A DNA stretch of 64,000 bases. Source: Lepas anatifera (taxonomy: Eukaryota > Arthropoda > Thecostraca > Lepadidae). Location of the stretch: contig JAOTON010000385.1 of assembly GCA_034440635.1 (NCBI GenBank), positions 3,068,501 through 3,132,500 on the forward strand, written 5' to 3'. Made by a program: the position numbers and the translations under genes. Below, piece after piece: positions 32,227 to 45,600 of the stretch. Below the pieces are notes generated by a model that did no database searches, was not told the DNA's origin, and saw nothing but the letters and a program-made list of their open reading frames with translations. Each line of letters begins with the position of its first letter. The first letter of the stretch is position 1.

Positions 32227-35200
32227 GTGAGTCACCCGTCGTGCCTATGCGCTGTTTCAGCTCTATCGTGAATGTCTACCACCTTTGTGATGCAATGTTG
32301 GAGCGATGTGGCAATCCGAACACCGTCCCCCTCCCTCCCTCTCATGTGAATAAAGGTTGGCTGGCTGTAGCCAATGCTCGTAACAAACAACACGTTTTTA
32401 TGATTTCAGTACTTGGGCCAAATCTACCTGTGGCATGACCTTTTTCTCCTTTGCAATAGGCGTGCTGAAACCGAGCAAACCGTTATAATCTCGGTATCTG
32501 TATTTTGAAGGCTCTGTCTCACATCCCTGTTCAGCTCTGTTTGACTGGCCCTCTCGCGTCTCCAACAGTGTCGCAGGAGGCACCTGTCTGGCCGGCTGTG
32601 TCTGTACCAGGACTGCCTCCGGCACCTCCTGCGTCGCAGTCGTCTCTGAACCCGCTCAGCGCGCCGTTTGTGCCGCGCGCCGTCCTGGCCCACGTGGAGC
32701 CACATCCAGAGGAACCGGAGCCTCCGCAAAACGAGCCTGTCACGCGGGCTCTGATCAGGGTTAGTGGAGAATGGCATAGGCGATGTATAAGTGCGATCGA
32801 TAGGATAGGATACGATAACATAAGTATTATTTGATGAGATGTGTCTGCTGATAAGTGATCAGCTGGTGCTTTTATATTTTCTCTCTAAGACATTAGTTTT
32901 GAACTTCGCTGCAATGAGAAATTATGGGGGCACACATGGGAGGATACATTTAAGATGGGATCAAGATATATGACATAAATGGGCACTGTATGACCAAAAT
33001 GATTGGTGTAGCCCCCAGCATGAAACAACGAACTAACGAAAGCTACAAAAGCAAATATCACCGAAAGATGATGTTTAAGTCACATGAATGATGACACACT
33101 ACATGCAGTTAGTTCGTTGTCCGAATTCACCCGTCGTTCAACAGTAAGCAGGGGTGAAATTTTGGGCTCCATTTTTGATGGCTGTCACCTGGGCCCTAAC
33201 GTGCTGGGTCTCTGACAGGATATTCCCGATCCCAGCGATCCCTACCAGACCATGATTTACAACAATATCTCCGAGGCGCTGCACAATATGACCTGCTTTC
33301 CGGCCAGGTGAGACTGGTGCGCTCCCCAAATGGGCACAGGGCGACTTCATGTTGTGGTTCAGATAGGTTCATGTATGAAAGGGTAAAACAGGGCTAGGGG
33401 CACGTCGTGCCCGAGATTTCAGGCTACAGCCAAATTGAGCGTGAGGAGTTCAGAATGCTGGATTCATAATGACGCGAATGTAACAATTAGTCCAAATCCA
33501 AAGAGCTTTTGTAGTATCAATATGGAAAATGGTTTAATCACCATGAAATATGTTCTGTTGTCCGATAATATAGATACTTCGTCCCGATCGTATGAGTGTT
33601 TATGGAAAAGCGCCGCGGTATGTTATTTGTGTGCCTGCGTACGGCCCCAGCTCACTGGCGCCTTCTCCCCGGCCAGTTTCTCTCGGCTCGGCTGCACGTT
33701 TGTGGACAACTTGAACGGGTGGCTTCCCTCCTCCGGCGTTCAGCTGTCCACCGTCCTAGACTGGCTCTTCAGCCAGGTGAGATCGGCGCAGAACCAGCGA
33801 CACCGGCTCCGGCGGAGAACACGCCGGCCTCGCGGCGTCAATCAACTGGGTGAAATTTAACATGATCCCCGTTCTCCCAGGGGTGAGAAGCTGCTGGTGA
33901 TAGTTTAGGTACTGGGAGCTTGAGGGGCCCAAATTTGACGGATAATTATTGCCTTTTGAGTGTATGTTTTGTTACTGTATTGTGCGGGTTTGGGTGGCGC
34001 AGTCGGTTAGCGCGCGCACTCGGCTCGGCTTACGATGTTCTGTATGTACAGTGTGTCGTGGGTTCGAACCCCCCCCGCCCCCAGAGGCTAGATGTGGCGC
34101 CCTGCTCTAGCTCAGGCCTAGTTCATTCCCCTTCCCCTCCGACATCATATGACCTCAGCAGTTGGTGTGTCGTTAAACCCCAATAATTATTTTCATTGCT
34201 GTATTTTTGTGTGCAGTGGAACCGAAAAAATTGATTGTGTAATCACTGTTCTTGCAGTGGTCCGGTGTTCAAACAACATTTTTTATTGTTATTCTCTCAA
34301 AGTAGTTGTACACCGTTAGTGAATTCGATGCCGCCGCACGCGTACTGATGCATTGGTTGGTGATTCTCAGGTGGCGTGAGTGCCGAGCTTCCGTTACGTG
34401 TGTGCCAAGCTCTGTCACCTGCTCTGTACTTAGCTGGTTGGTGATGCTCAGGTGGCGTGGGTGCCGAGCTTCCGTTACGTGTGTGCCAAGCTCTGTCACC
34501 TGCTCTGTACTTAGCTGGTTGGTGATGCTCAGGTGGCGTGGGTGCCGAGCTTCCGTTACGTGTGTGCCAAGCTCTGCCACCTGCTCTGTACACGGTGCCG
34601 AGTCACTGAGAAAGGAAAAACCTTCCGGGATCTCTTGCTCAGCCGGTGAGGGCGTGGAAGATACTCATTTGTACTGGTTTCGTGTGACACTATACCATTC
34701 CAGCTCAAATCTATATGTTTAGAGGGCTGTGAGAGACACCGTATTTTCCAGCCTTTGTTATGCTGCTTCAAAGCTATATTATTGGATTGTGGACCTTGAT
34801 GGTCGGCACTGGCGAAAATACCTTGATCTCCGCTGGTTCTGAGTCTCGTCTTCACAGCACATTCGTCATCAATTCCCTCACGTTGTGTGGGCTGAGAATA
34901 TTGGAAGGTTCTCCACCTGGTTCTATACGCCTTCTGGAACTGGGCGTATCTGATGGAGGATACGTTTAGCCCCAACCACTCTCAGTTTAATTAATTTAGC
35001 CAGTTGTCGTTAAAATAAAACTCGCTGAAATAGTTCTTGACGATCTCCCCCTGTATCAACTACAACTTTTAAGTTTGTCCGCCAGATGTCAGCAGCTGTA
35101 CTCAGGCGCTGACGCGCTGCTTGCGGATGACGTGCACGGCTTCTGCGAGCTGCTGATACTGTTCTGCGAGCTGTACCTGCACGTGCTGCTGGGCGGTGGC

Positions 35201-38200
35201 GAAGAGCCCATCGGCGTGCTCGGCGTGGCCGCGCTCGGTCTCTGCGATCAGCTGATGGATGACGTCACTCCTGAACGTGTCAGCGCCGTCTGTCGGGCCC
35301 TGAAGGTGAGGCTGGAGTGGTCGTAGGAGCTGGTTAGTGCGACTCGGAAGTTACTGCCTGCTTACTGTGTTAACTACGTGTTGGGTATCGGGGCGGTGCA
35401 GGGTCGTTCGCTCTCTGTCTGTGTGGGTTGATGTTGGCCATCGGGAGATGGAAATCTTTTGTGGTTGAAGTTGATGTGACAGTACAATCTCATTGTGCAT
35501 CTTGGAAAATTAGATAACATCAAGTAGCGATTTACAACCTGTCGAATGATGTGCAAGTGCATTCTTATTCCTGCGGGACATTTTCTATTGAATTAGGGTA
35601 GGGTATACACCCCATTGCTTTTTCTCCTCAGAGTCCTTAACCCTTGCACTTACGGGGAGGGGGTTGTTGCAACGTCCCCTAAGGTTTTTCAAGAATTGAA
35701 AATTATTTTTTTAAGTTAGATACTTGGAAGCTTGTATAGCCTCTGGGGCATTAATTGCGCATGTTTTGCAAAAAAATTGTTCCTACCTCTCAAGGTCACG
35801 GAGCTATGACCTCAAGAGTGGAAGCATGTTGAGGTCATTTGGGCGCCTGTACCCGTTTTCACGTGAATGCTCCAGACTCTCATCGTTCTTTTGCAGTATT
35901 TGTTCATGAACTGGCACAGAATATTTTCTTCTAATCTTTGAGGATCACTTTTATCTGGTTAGACCTTTCATGACCTCTCTTGACCTTCAATGACCTTGAT
36001 TTGACCTTGCTTGGCCTCAGTGATAACTCTACGTCGAATAACGACTACAGCTGCATGTTTTGATTCGTTATTTCTAAATGAGATGAACACCGAATTAGTT
36101 GACTTGCATCCGATGCGGACTTGACCTTTTTCGACCTGTGACCTTATTTGACCTTGGAAGGGTTGTAAACAATAATGGATGAAGAAGCAAGTGCTTACTG
36201 GGCGTAAATGATGGAGAATAGCTCATGAATAGTCAATTTGAATTATATGGACACTAAAATAGTTGGTTTGTATATTTTATGGACTTGACGTTTTTCGAAA
36301 TTTGACCTTATTTGACCTTGAAGGGGGTGTAGGCAATAAAAGATGATGAAGTAGGCACTTGGCGTAAATGATATAAAATGTATTATGAATTGTCAATTTG
36401 CAGCATGAGAAGGACGCTGAACAAGACGTTTTTCCTCCAATATGGATTTGACCTTTTTCGACCTTTGACCCAACTTGACCTTGAAGGGGGTGTAAGCAGT
36501 GACATATGATTGGACAGACACTAAATTTGCGTAAATGATGCAAAATGGCTTATGAATATTTCATGTAAATGATGTGGACACTGAACAAGTTGACTTGCTT
36601 CCAATATGGTCTTGACCTATTTACCTACTCATTGAGGTCAACCAGGTGATTGACCTGACCTGGAAATTGACCTTAGGACCTAAAATTTTTATGGCAGAAG
36701 CCTTTGGTGTTGTTGAAAGTGCTGAATTTGAATTCAGCGTCCAAAATTATCCCTCTGAAACTAAAAATTAGACATATTTGGCAATTTTGGGTTTTACCGG
36801 TCAGTGACCTTTGACTTCACATCCTGCATTACCTAGATGGGCCACTTAGGTGTATAGCATATGAAGCGACGCGTGAGTGTCAGTTTATAAATTTAATGAC
36901 CATACAAATAGGATTTAATACCAAAATTCCGGTCAATAGCAGCCAAAACGGCAAAATGAGCCGCAATAGGGCGAAAATCAGGTCCTTGATCTGACCTGGA
37001 ACGTGACCTTATGTCCTAAGGCCATACAAATTGGTATCAATCGCGAGTACTCTTAACGAGCAATACGCTGGTTTTACCGCGGAGGTCTACGTCAATTAGG
37101 GGCCAATCGCGAAGGGGGTCGCAACACCCCCCCCCTTGTAAGGGCGAAGGTGGCGAAAACCCGAGTACGTGCAAGGGTTGATTTGTAGAAACCCCTGTGT
37201 AAGTGATGAACGTTAACATGTGTGTCATTTGAATCAAGCTTCTTTGAACTACCGCATTTATGACTGACACGACATTTCCATAAGCCCTTCTCGTATGCTA
37301 GAAGTTAGTGTATTGGTGCACCAGAAGCATGCTGCATTTTGACCTTGGGCAAAAGGTGAAGCGTGTTCGAACTTCGTGACTTCATTCTTAATGCAGGATG
37401 TCCTGGAATGGTGAGATACTTCTACATTTCGTATTGGAAAAATGTTCTCAAAGATATGTGGAATAGGAGCTGTTCCAGCTGCTCAGACGCATTGAAACAA
37501 GGCTAGATATTGATGGCATCGGGGACTCTCCATGCTGGATTGGTGTGCATCAGTGTGCTGGGGTGTTTCGGGAACCAATCGGTAGCCAGCACCAAAACAC
37601 CCAACGCACCCAAAGTTAAAAAAATATTGGGCTCGGTCCCAAAGATGGAACACCCTTGAGTTATGACAAGTAGTGCGGGTTTGTTGTAATATATTGTTCA
37701 ACCGAGGTTTATAAATTTGTGAAGTGACGAAGGGCGTACTAAAGAACCAGAAACAATGCAGATCTCCCCAGGCAGATTAAGATTGATTGAAGTGTGTATA
37801 CCGTGGGCATGCTTTTAAATGCGGGGTTGGAGTCAGGTGCGACAGCGCGTCCCCTTTGTTGAATTGGGAGTATTCCCCTCCCCCAAAAAAAACTGTGACT
37901 GGACTGGGTGGTGTCTTTCTGACAATTGATGTAGACCGATGTAAATTTGCTTAAGCTTTACGTCGTCACCCTTTAGGTCCAATTCCAAAGATTTTGCCCC
38001 ATATGTTCGACTTGTGCATTTTGAGAGTTGTTTCCGTCCTGATCCGTAATACATATGTATTTTTGCGATAGCTTGCGGTCAAGTCTGTTGGTGCCATGTT
38101 GTGTGACGGCCATCATACGTTATGGTCAGCTGGCGGGCAGTACGTTGGAGGGTCAGCACCCTCAGAAGCTGGAGATGCTGATGGAGCGGGTGCGGACCGC

Positions 38201-39033
38201 CGCGCTGGACATGCGGCTGCCTCGCGACTCGTGCCACGCTCTGCTGGAGCTGGCAACGCTGCGGGCGTCCCGCTGGGGCGGCCAGGCAGACGCCCGAAGG
38301 CCGCAGGTGGCCAGTGAACCCTCCGACGGAGCCCACCCGCTGCAGGTGAGACGCCCAGAGGCTGCAGGTGGCAAGTGAACCCTCCGACGGAGCCCACCCG
38401 CTGCAGGTGAGACGCCCAGAGGCTGCAGGTAGCCAGTGAACCCTCCGACGGGACCCACCCGCTGCAGGTGAGTCTGCGTTTTCGAGTTTTGGTTGCGTTT
38501 ACCGCCCCTGGCGGTTTCGAGGGAGGCAAACTTTCCTAGCTCTGACCTGTGTGATCCAGCGTAGGAAATGCAATTGACCATAAGTCTTGCAAATCTGTAG
38601 GTATGTTAACAAATGAAACATCTGCTTTAACCATCGTTTGATTGCATGCTAAGAGTCCAATAAAGTGTGAACGAAAACATGATATCCAATTAGCTTGTGC
38701 ACTCCCATTTCCTTGCTCAAAACACATTAATAGCTTCCCAGAACTCGTTTTACTAGTTATTGTTTATTGATATGTAATAAATGGAATTAGACAATGCAGT
38801 GATAATGCGGTCAGAATCTCTTCCGTGTGAATCCGGGCGACAGTGTTTTCGCCCACGTGTCTGATTCGTGTCCGATCCCCCGTCCGCAGTCCGACCCCTC
38901 CTGTCCGCTGACCGGCGAAGAGCTCCACTTCATGGAGCAGCAGACTGCCGGCGTCGACGACGACGATGACGACGAAGAGATCGCCGAGGCGTACGAGGCG
39001 TTCCTGGAGGAGCTAGACAGTCAGTACCAGTGA
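31890..39033 (+). CDS. PAIP1: PAIP1, poly(A)-binding-protein-interacting protein 1, eight coding exons
   Basis: Exons: 31890-32226, 32569-32759, 33219-33307, 33677-33776, 34533-34645, 35086-35305, 38130-38345, 38890-39033. All junctions are AG/GT with agreeing phases, total 1410 nt and 469 aa, close to the ~480 aa of the mammalian protein. Residues 1-112 are Pro/Arg-rich with a 12-aa repeat. A PAM2 motif (SSLNPLSAPFVP) lies at 137-148. The MIF4G domain runs from about 177 to 400: LHNMTCFPASFSRL, VDNLNGWL, VPSFRYVCAKLC, FRDLLLSRCQ, LFCELYLHVLL, LAGSTLEG and LLELATLRASRWG all align with PAIP1 as I know it. The C-terminus is acidic, DDDDDDEEIAEAYEAF. In known animals PAIP1 binds PABP through PAM2 and an acidic site and eIF4A/eIF3 through MIF4G, stimulating cap-dependent translation in the cytoplasm. 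The start ATG is the first after an in-frame stop at 31866, but an earlier exon cannot be excluded. Confidence 0.9.
32569..32759 (+). CDS. PAIP1: PAIP1 exon 2 with PAM2 motif
   Basis: Acceptor TCTCCAACAG, donor ATCAGG|GTTAGT. Encodes SSLNPLSAPFVPRAVL, a PAM2 motif (LN..A..F.P core) with Ser in place of the usual Ala at the fifth core position. PAM2 motifs bind the MLLE domain of PABP. Confidence 0.85.
33219..33307 (+). CDS. PAIP1: PAIP1 exon 3 (start of MIF4G)
   Basis: Acceptor GTCTCTGACAG, donor GGCCAG|GTGAGA, ending in phase 2. Reads DIPDPSDPYQTMIYNNISEA then LHNMTCFPA, the segment leading into the MIF4G domain. Confidence 0.8.
33677..33776 (+). CDS. PAIP1: PAIP1 exon 4
   Basis: Acceptor CCCCGGCCAG, donor AGCCAG|GTGAGA. 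Reads FSRLGCTFVDNLNGWL then PSSGVQLSTVLDWLFSQ, aligning with the first MIF4G helices of PAIP1. Confidence 0.88.
33986..34191 (+). repeat. tRNA-derived SINE in a PAIP1 intron
   Basis: tRNA-like head with A box TGGCGCAGTCGGTTAGCGC (about 33995-34013) and B box GGTTCGAACCC (about 34061). The body is CT-rich, and the tail GTGTGTCGTTAAACCCC is followed by AATAATTATTTT. It is in the same orientation as the gene. Confidence 0.85.
34355..34592 (+). repeat. 81-bp tandem repeat carrying exon 5 copies
   Basis: Three units begin GGTTGGTGAT at 34355, 34436 and 34517. Each unit contains an acceptor (CTCAG, exon-like starts at 34371, 34452 and 34533) plus the first ~60 nt of PAIP1 exon 5. Only the third runs on into the rest of the exon. 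Confidence 0.95.
34533..34645 (+). CDS. PAIP1: PAIP1 exon 5 (third, functional copy)
   Basis: 113 bp, entering in phase 0 and leaving in phase 2 at AGCCG|GTGAGG. Reads VAWVPSFRYVCAKLCHLL, then CTRCRVTEKGKTFRDLLLS, aligning with the PNFSY.GARLC and FRQLLL blocks of PAIP1. The two upstream partial copies cannot replace it: copy 1 has TGA at its third codon, and copies 1 and 2 run into TAG and lack a donor. Confidence 0.9.
35086..35305 (+). CDS. PAIP1: PAIP1 exon 6
   Basis: Acceptor TGTCCGCCAG, donor CTGAAG|GTGAGG. Reads CQQLYSGADALLADDVHGF, then LFCELYLHVLL and LMDDVTPERVSAVCRALK, the central MIF4G helices. Confidence 0.93.
35637..37181. mobile_element. TTAA-bounded element, family E, in the PAIP1 intron
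   Basis: Left edge TTAACCCTTGCACTTACGG, right edge reversed TCAACCCTTGCACGTACTCG, so the right TTAA has mutated to TTGA. Next inside each end is a G-run block, GGGGGTTGTTGCAAC on the left and GGGGGTCGCAACACC on the right. The interior is full of TTGACCTT/TGACCT words. 1545 bp with no protein. Confidence 0.75.
37182..38129. other. PAIP1 intron remainder
   Basis: Ordinary intron DNA between the family E element and exon 7; no further feature recognised. Confidence 0.5.
38130..38345 (+). CDS. PAIP1: PAIP1 exon 7
   Basis: Acceptor TTATGGTCAG, preferred donor CTGCAG|GTGAGA at 38345, phase 0 at both ends. Reads LAGSTLEGQHPQKLEMLMER, then LLELATLRASRWGG, the last MIF4G helices. An earlier in-phase donor at 38306 (CGCAG|GTGGCC) is possible. 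Two further copies of the preferred donor lie downstream at 38406 and 38467, both out of phase. Confidence 0.85.
38289..38471 (+). repeat. 61-bp tandem repeat spanning the exon 7 donor
   Basis: Three units begin GACGCCC at 38289, 38350 and 38411. Each ends with CCGCTGCAG|GTGA, so the splice donor and the last ~56 nt of the exon are triplicated. Confidence 0.93.
38890..39033 (+). CDS. PAIP1: PAIP1 exon 8 (last)
   Basis: Acceptor CCCCGTCCGCAG. Reads SDPSCPLTGEELHFMEQQ, an acidic run of six Asp and AEAYEAFLEELDSQYQ-stop. It corresponds to the acidic C-terminal tail that helps PAIP1 bind PABP. No nearby canonical AATAAA was found. Confidence 0.9.
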   Translation, partial: SDPSCPLTGEELHFMEQQTAGVDDDDDDEEIAEAYEAFLEELDSQYQ

Positions 39034-41123
<2,090 letters not shown>

Positions 41124-41434
41124 CATGTGTGCAGTTTCTTTCCAGAGAAAATCTAACTACCCCAACAAATATGTTGAGCTTCATGCCGTCCGCTCTAGCC
41201 ATCGACAGTTGTGGCGCACATTGTGAACGGCAGCTGCGCAGCTGGACAATTTCGGAGCGGCTCCGGGTGCGGGATCCCTCGCGACCCTGGACCAATTAGG
41301 TGACTCCGACTGGAATCATCTGCTCCACACCAGTGGCGGCGCTGCCATAGAGGCACATAAGCACTGCCTATCCACTTTTAAATGTCAAAATAGTTATGTA
41401 TTTTTTGTGGAATAACTATATTTTGACTCGATGT

Positions 41435-42277
41435 TTAACACGCGCATTGACGGGGGTCTGAGCCACCTTCGGATTGACGAGGGGGTACCCGCCCCCTAAG
41501 ATTTCGAGAACCACGGTAGGTAGCAAAAAACGGTAAACGGCGTTGGGTAGTCCATCCGCTTCTCCATCGAAAATAATTGAACCATTTTTTCAGGTCACAT
41601 TTAAGGTCACCAGAGGTCAAAAACATGCCGTCATAGGGATAACATGTAAATTAAGTTTTTCGGCCATTACATCTGAACAAAGAAAGATAGAGCAAAACGA
41701 CTTGAACTATATGAATCCTCGCAGCAAGCCGAATCGAATGATATATGATTTGACCTTGCTAGGTCAAATCAAAGATTTGACCTGACCTGAGGTCAGGTCA
41801 GGGTCAAATTATATAAAATGCATATCATTAGAACCGCAAAGCCAAGGCGAGTCTAATGAAGCTAAAATAAACGCTCTATCACCATCTGTTACTGAGTTAT
41901 TCAGTAAAAACCATATTTCCCATGTATTACCAATGGAGAGGTCATGCTTCGTACCTGACCTTAGGCCATCGATATCAAAAATACCGGAACATATTTTAGA
42001 GAACTCGGTGAGCCCATTGTGTGATATAAGTTTCAATTGGATAAGTTCACCCTGCTCCGACTTATGCTATCTTAAACTTTTTTTTGAGGTCGGGTCACTT
42101 GACCTATACTGGTGACCTGACCTGAGATGACCTATCCTTAAAATTTTCACAGAAGTTGCAAAAATGATGAGGGAAAAGGTATGGCAAGTACGGCGGCGCT
42201 GCGCGCCGCCGTTTTTCTGCTGTCTCCGAAAAACCCGAGGGGCGGCGGGTACCCGCCCCCGTCAATGCGCGTGTTAA
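41435..42277. mobile_element. TTAA-bounded MITE, family A copy 2
   Basis: TTAA at 41435-41438 and 42274-42277. Inverted ends CACGCGCATTGACG are perfect. Subterminal hairpin CGGCGGCGCTGCGCGCC near 42190, TGACCT-rich interior. 843 bp, no protein. Confidence 0.88.
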
Positions 42278-42498
42278 GTTACAGCGAATATTCTTTTTCG
42301 AATTACTGGGTCAAAGAGCCGATAATTTGCATCTCTGAATATCCAAGCTCGCAGTTTTTACCGTCAATAAATGTGATCTTAGGAACTTCGCGATTTCGCT
42401 GAATCTGCCTAACACCGTGGCAAACCTAACGTGTGCTTTTTGATTGACATCTCTAATACCTCATTCATTCGGACGCGAGTTAAATCAGCCTGCTAGGC

Positions 42499-42600
42499 TT
42501 GCTAAGATGTTCCCTGGCCTCTCCCTCGAATCCGGGAATGTAAAAAACACTGTTTTTTACATTTCCGGATTCGAGGGGGAGGCCAGGAACATCTTAGCAA
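42499..42600. repeat. Near-perfect 102-bp palindrome
   Basis: The left arm begins TTGCTAAGATGTTCC and the right arm is its reverse complement with one single-base indel and two mismatches over about 50 bp; the centre is AAAAAACACTGTTTTTT. The 15-mer GCCTGCTAGGCTTGC occurs just before the palindrome and again near 42645. Confidence 0.95.
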
Positions 42601-45600
42601 CTCATCATCATGCTCCTCGCCGCAGCACTTCAAAACTTATCAAAGCCTGCTAGGCTTGCCTAACAAGCTACCACGTGCGATGCCGCGTTTTAGGACCTTT
42701 ATTACAGCGGATTCGTTTACTGACAGTCTTGTAATACAAGACAAGTTGTAATACAAGTATGCGCGGATGTTTAGCCTTCTCTGGTGCGGGACAGCTGCTT
42801 GGCAACTATTAGCGAGATATTTAATTTGTGAAACCCTTATGAAGAACGTAAGTCATTGCACAAAATCTGGCGGTTAAAAATTAAAAAAATTCGTTCACAA
42901 AGCGATCGTACAACGAGAAATTGGACGTCATAAACAATGAAGTGTCGAAGCTGTCCTTAAAATGGGAAGCTCTTGTGAGTACGTTGTCCTTCCCGGCTTA
43001 CTTACGTACCTACCTATCCTTGAATTTTGCCTTGAACCTTCATATACTGCCGCATAACTGTTTCCACAATCCACTGACATATGTTTTTTTCCAATTTGTA
43101 TGATATTAAACATTTGAACAGAAATATTATTTTTCCTCATGGACATAGCTTGCCCCTTCTCCAGCCGACCTGCTGGAATCGCCCCTGTCTAATATCGGGT
43201 AAAAAGCCAGGGTGACATCCTTACCTCTAAGCCAATCGTGCCTAGGCTGTTATAATGTTCAAGCGCCGCCGCTGCTCCTCACGTGGTGGAAATGTTAGCT
43301 TCCATCTACACTGTACCGATAACTGGAAGTGTATGTCGTTGCAAACCGAACGAAGCTTACGAAAGTGCCTGCCAAATGCAGAAACCTACAAACGTAGCTT
43401 TAAGAACTGTGTTCAATTTATCATAGTGGAATTCAAAGCAGCTCAGCTTTGTTTTCCATCCCAGCGCTTTCACACCACAAAGTTTTCAGCGAACAAAGCG
43501 TTCGCAAGAACGTTTATTCGGAGTCTGAGCCTTTACAAGTCCCCTTCAAAGCTTCCTAATGTCTACTCTTGGCGTGGAGCTACTTTTGACGAAAGGGATG
43601 GTCATTTGTTTTGCCATCTTGTAACTGTCTGTAGGTCGTTTGTCCTTTTGTGCTCGAGGATTGGCCAGTTGTGCGGACGAACAGCTATTTGTAATACTGT
43701 ATTTAAATAACACTCTGCCCAAACCAAGGCCTGAAGACAGCCTCACTCAATGTTGGAAGAAACAACCGTGACATACAGCTAGCGCTAGTGAGTGCTGGAG
43801 AAGATCGCGGTCTGACCTTGAAGCTGACGTCTCTTTATTTGATGCAGATTCCCGACCGCGAAGTTCCATTTTCTTCCAGACGTGACGCTTGAGAGCCGTG
43901 TTCCCTGTAGGCGTGCCGAGCCGCAGTTCTGGAAAGTCCAAGACCTCGGTAGTTAGGCTGCATGAAATATAAATGGGCTCTCCAGCGTCGAGTTCCTGGT
44001 GGCGGGCCGGCCGTCTGCAGTATGACCATTAACTCCTGTCAACGCCAAAGGTCCGCGGCAGTGTCGCCTGTCTTCTGGTGCATTTCGCGCTCTTGTGAAC
44101 TCATACTTCGCACACTATGGCAACTTCGCGCCCGTTGGTAAAGGTGACGAATGTATGAATTGAACTCCAGATGCATATTATGAAGGAAAACATGGGATTT
44201 GAAGTTTTCAACTGTGTAGAATGTTCCCTTGATGTGGCCGTACCTTGGTAGTCGATAGTTGTCCGAGTGGGATGTATTTGAAGTGGTTGAAATTGCTATG
44301 CCCAATTTTTAACGAGGTATTTCAGTTTGGTGAAGAAAACGTTTTTGGCTCCGCCGTCTTCCCAGTATTTATTTCTTTTTGCTCTTCTTCCCATGCATGT
44401 CATCACTGTACACCCAATTTAGCTTAGCATCGTATCCAAAAAGGCCTTTCCATTCTTTAATTCGCCTGCCCGGGTGGGCGAACCGCATATCAAGAGTGGT
44501 AAATGCTCGCGGCAGGAGAAGTTGGTGACAAATTTGTGTACACTTTTTATCACAGTTATTGTTGTTACCAGCTGTCATTAACGCCCGTCCCCCCGTGAGC
44601 CCACAAAGCCCTGCCACCTCCCGCCAAGGCCCCGCCACTAAGGCGCTGGTCAACTCAGAGCTTCAACATCGCGTCAGCAGCCCATTATGGGCGCTGAACA
44701 ACAGCCACAGAAACCACAGACAACCCTGGTAGCCAAAGTTCGTCAGTGGGGGGATATGGTGGGGCTGCCTGCCACTGAAAAAGGCGTAAGCACTGCCACC
44801 TCCAACGTGAGGGGGGCAGGTAATTTTTCAACTTCTTGCCGACAAGAAAATTTCCCCTCTAGAAACAAAAACTCTTCGGGTTTACGCTCCTCCTTACCTT
44901 CCCCACATATTTGTTACTGAACCTTTCGATTTTTTTCAGTTGTCCAGATGCGAAAAATTTTGTGATGAATTTTTTTGTGTGAAAAAGGGTGCCTTTCCAA
45001 CGCGTATGGGAGAATGTAATGCTGAACCTCGTTTCACCTGTCGCGATGCCATATTCAAACTGTCCTTCTCTGTCACCCCCGGAGTCGGCACAGGGCGGCA
45101 CTTGATTGAGGCCCGGCCTTTACGGCGTGGGAGTCCATTCCGGGCGGATGAGGAGCGGTGCGCCGGCTGTCGTTTCCGCCTGACGCGCTGGCAGTAAAAA
45201 CTGCCCTACGCACCCAGGGCACCACACACACCTAGATATTTGTTAGTTTGTTTTTCTCGTAAGTTTGTCTGAAACTTTATTGAACTGGGCGATTTCTTTC
45301 TGCAACTCTGTGAGGAACTAAATGTTGTTTCTTTGGCACCGACTGAGACTTTGCTAGGAGTAACTGGGTCTATGTCTTGATCGGGAGCACAGAATGCCGG
45401 ATGATGCAGCGAGCTGGTTGTTGAAGCATTAAGTGTTCCCACATGATCTGTAATTGTGGTCCATATAACTTTGATATGGCAAGTCTATATGATTTTAGAG
45501 ATACCTATGACCCTTCGAAAATACGCTTAAAAGTTCTGATGTGAATTGCAACTTTCAGTCATAAGGGTTTCAAGCAAAACAGTTACTAACACGAGAAGCC

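Noticed and set aside
34306..34722. Open frame of 138 codons through the 81-bp repeats
   Set aside because: Frame continuity comes from 81 being divisible by 3. The PAIP1 homology is in a different frame, which has stops in copies 1 and 2.
43255..43710. 151-codon open frame as a gene
   Set aside because: No recognisable domain, ordinary base composition and no splice or homology support.
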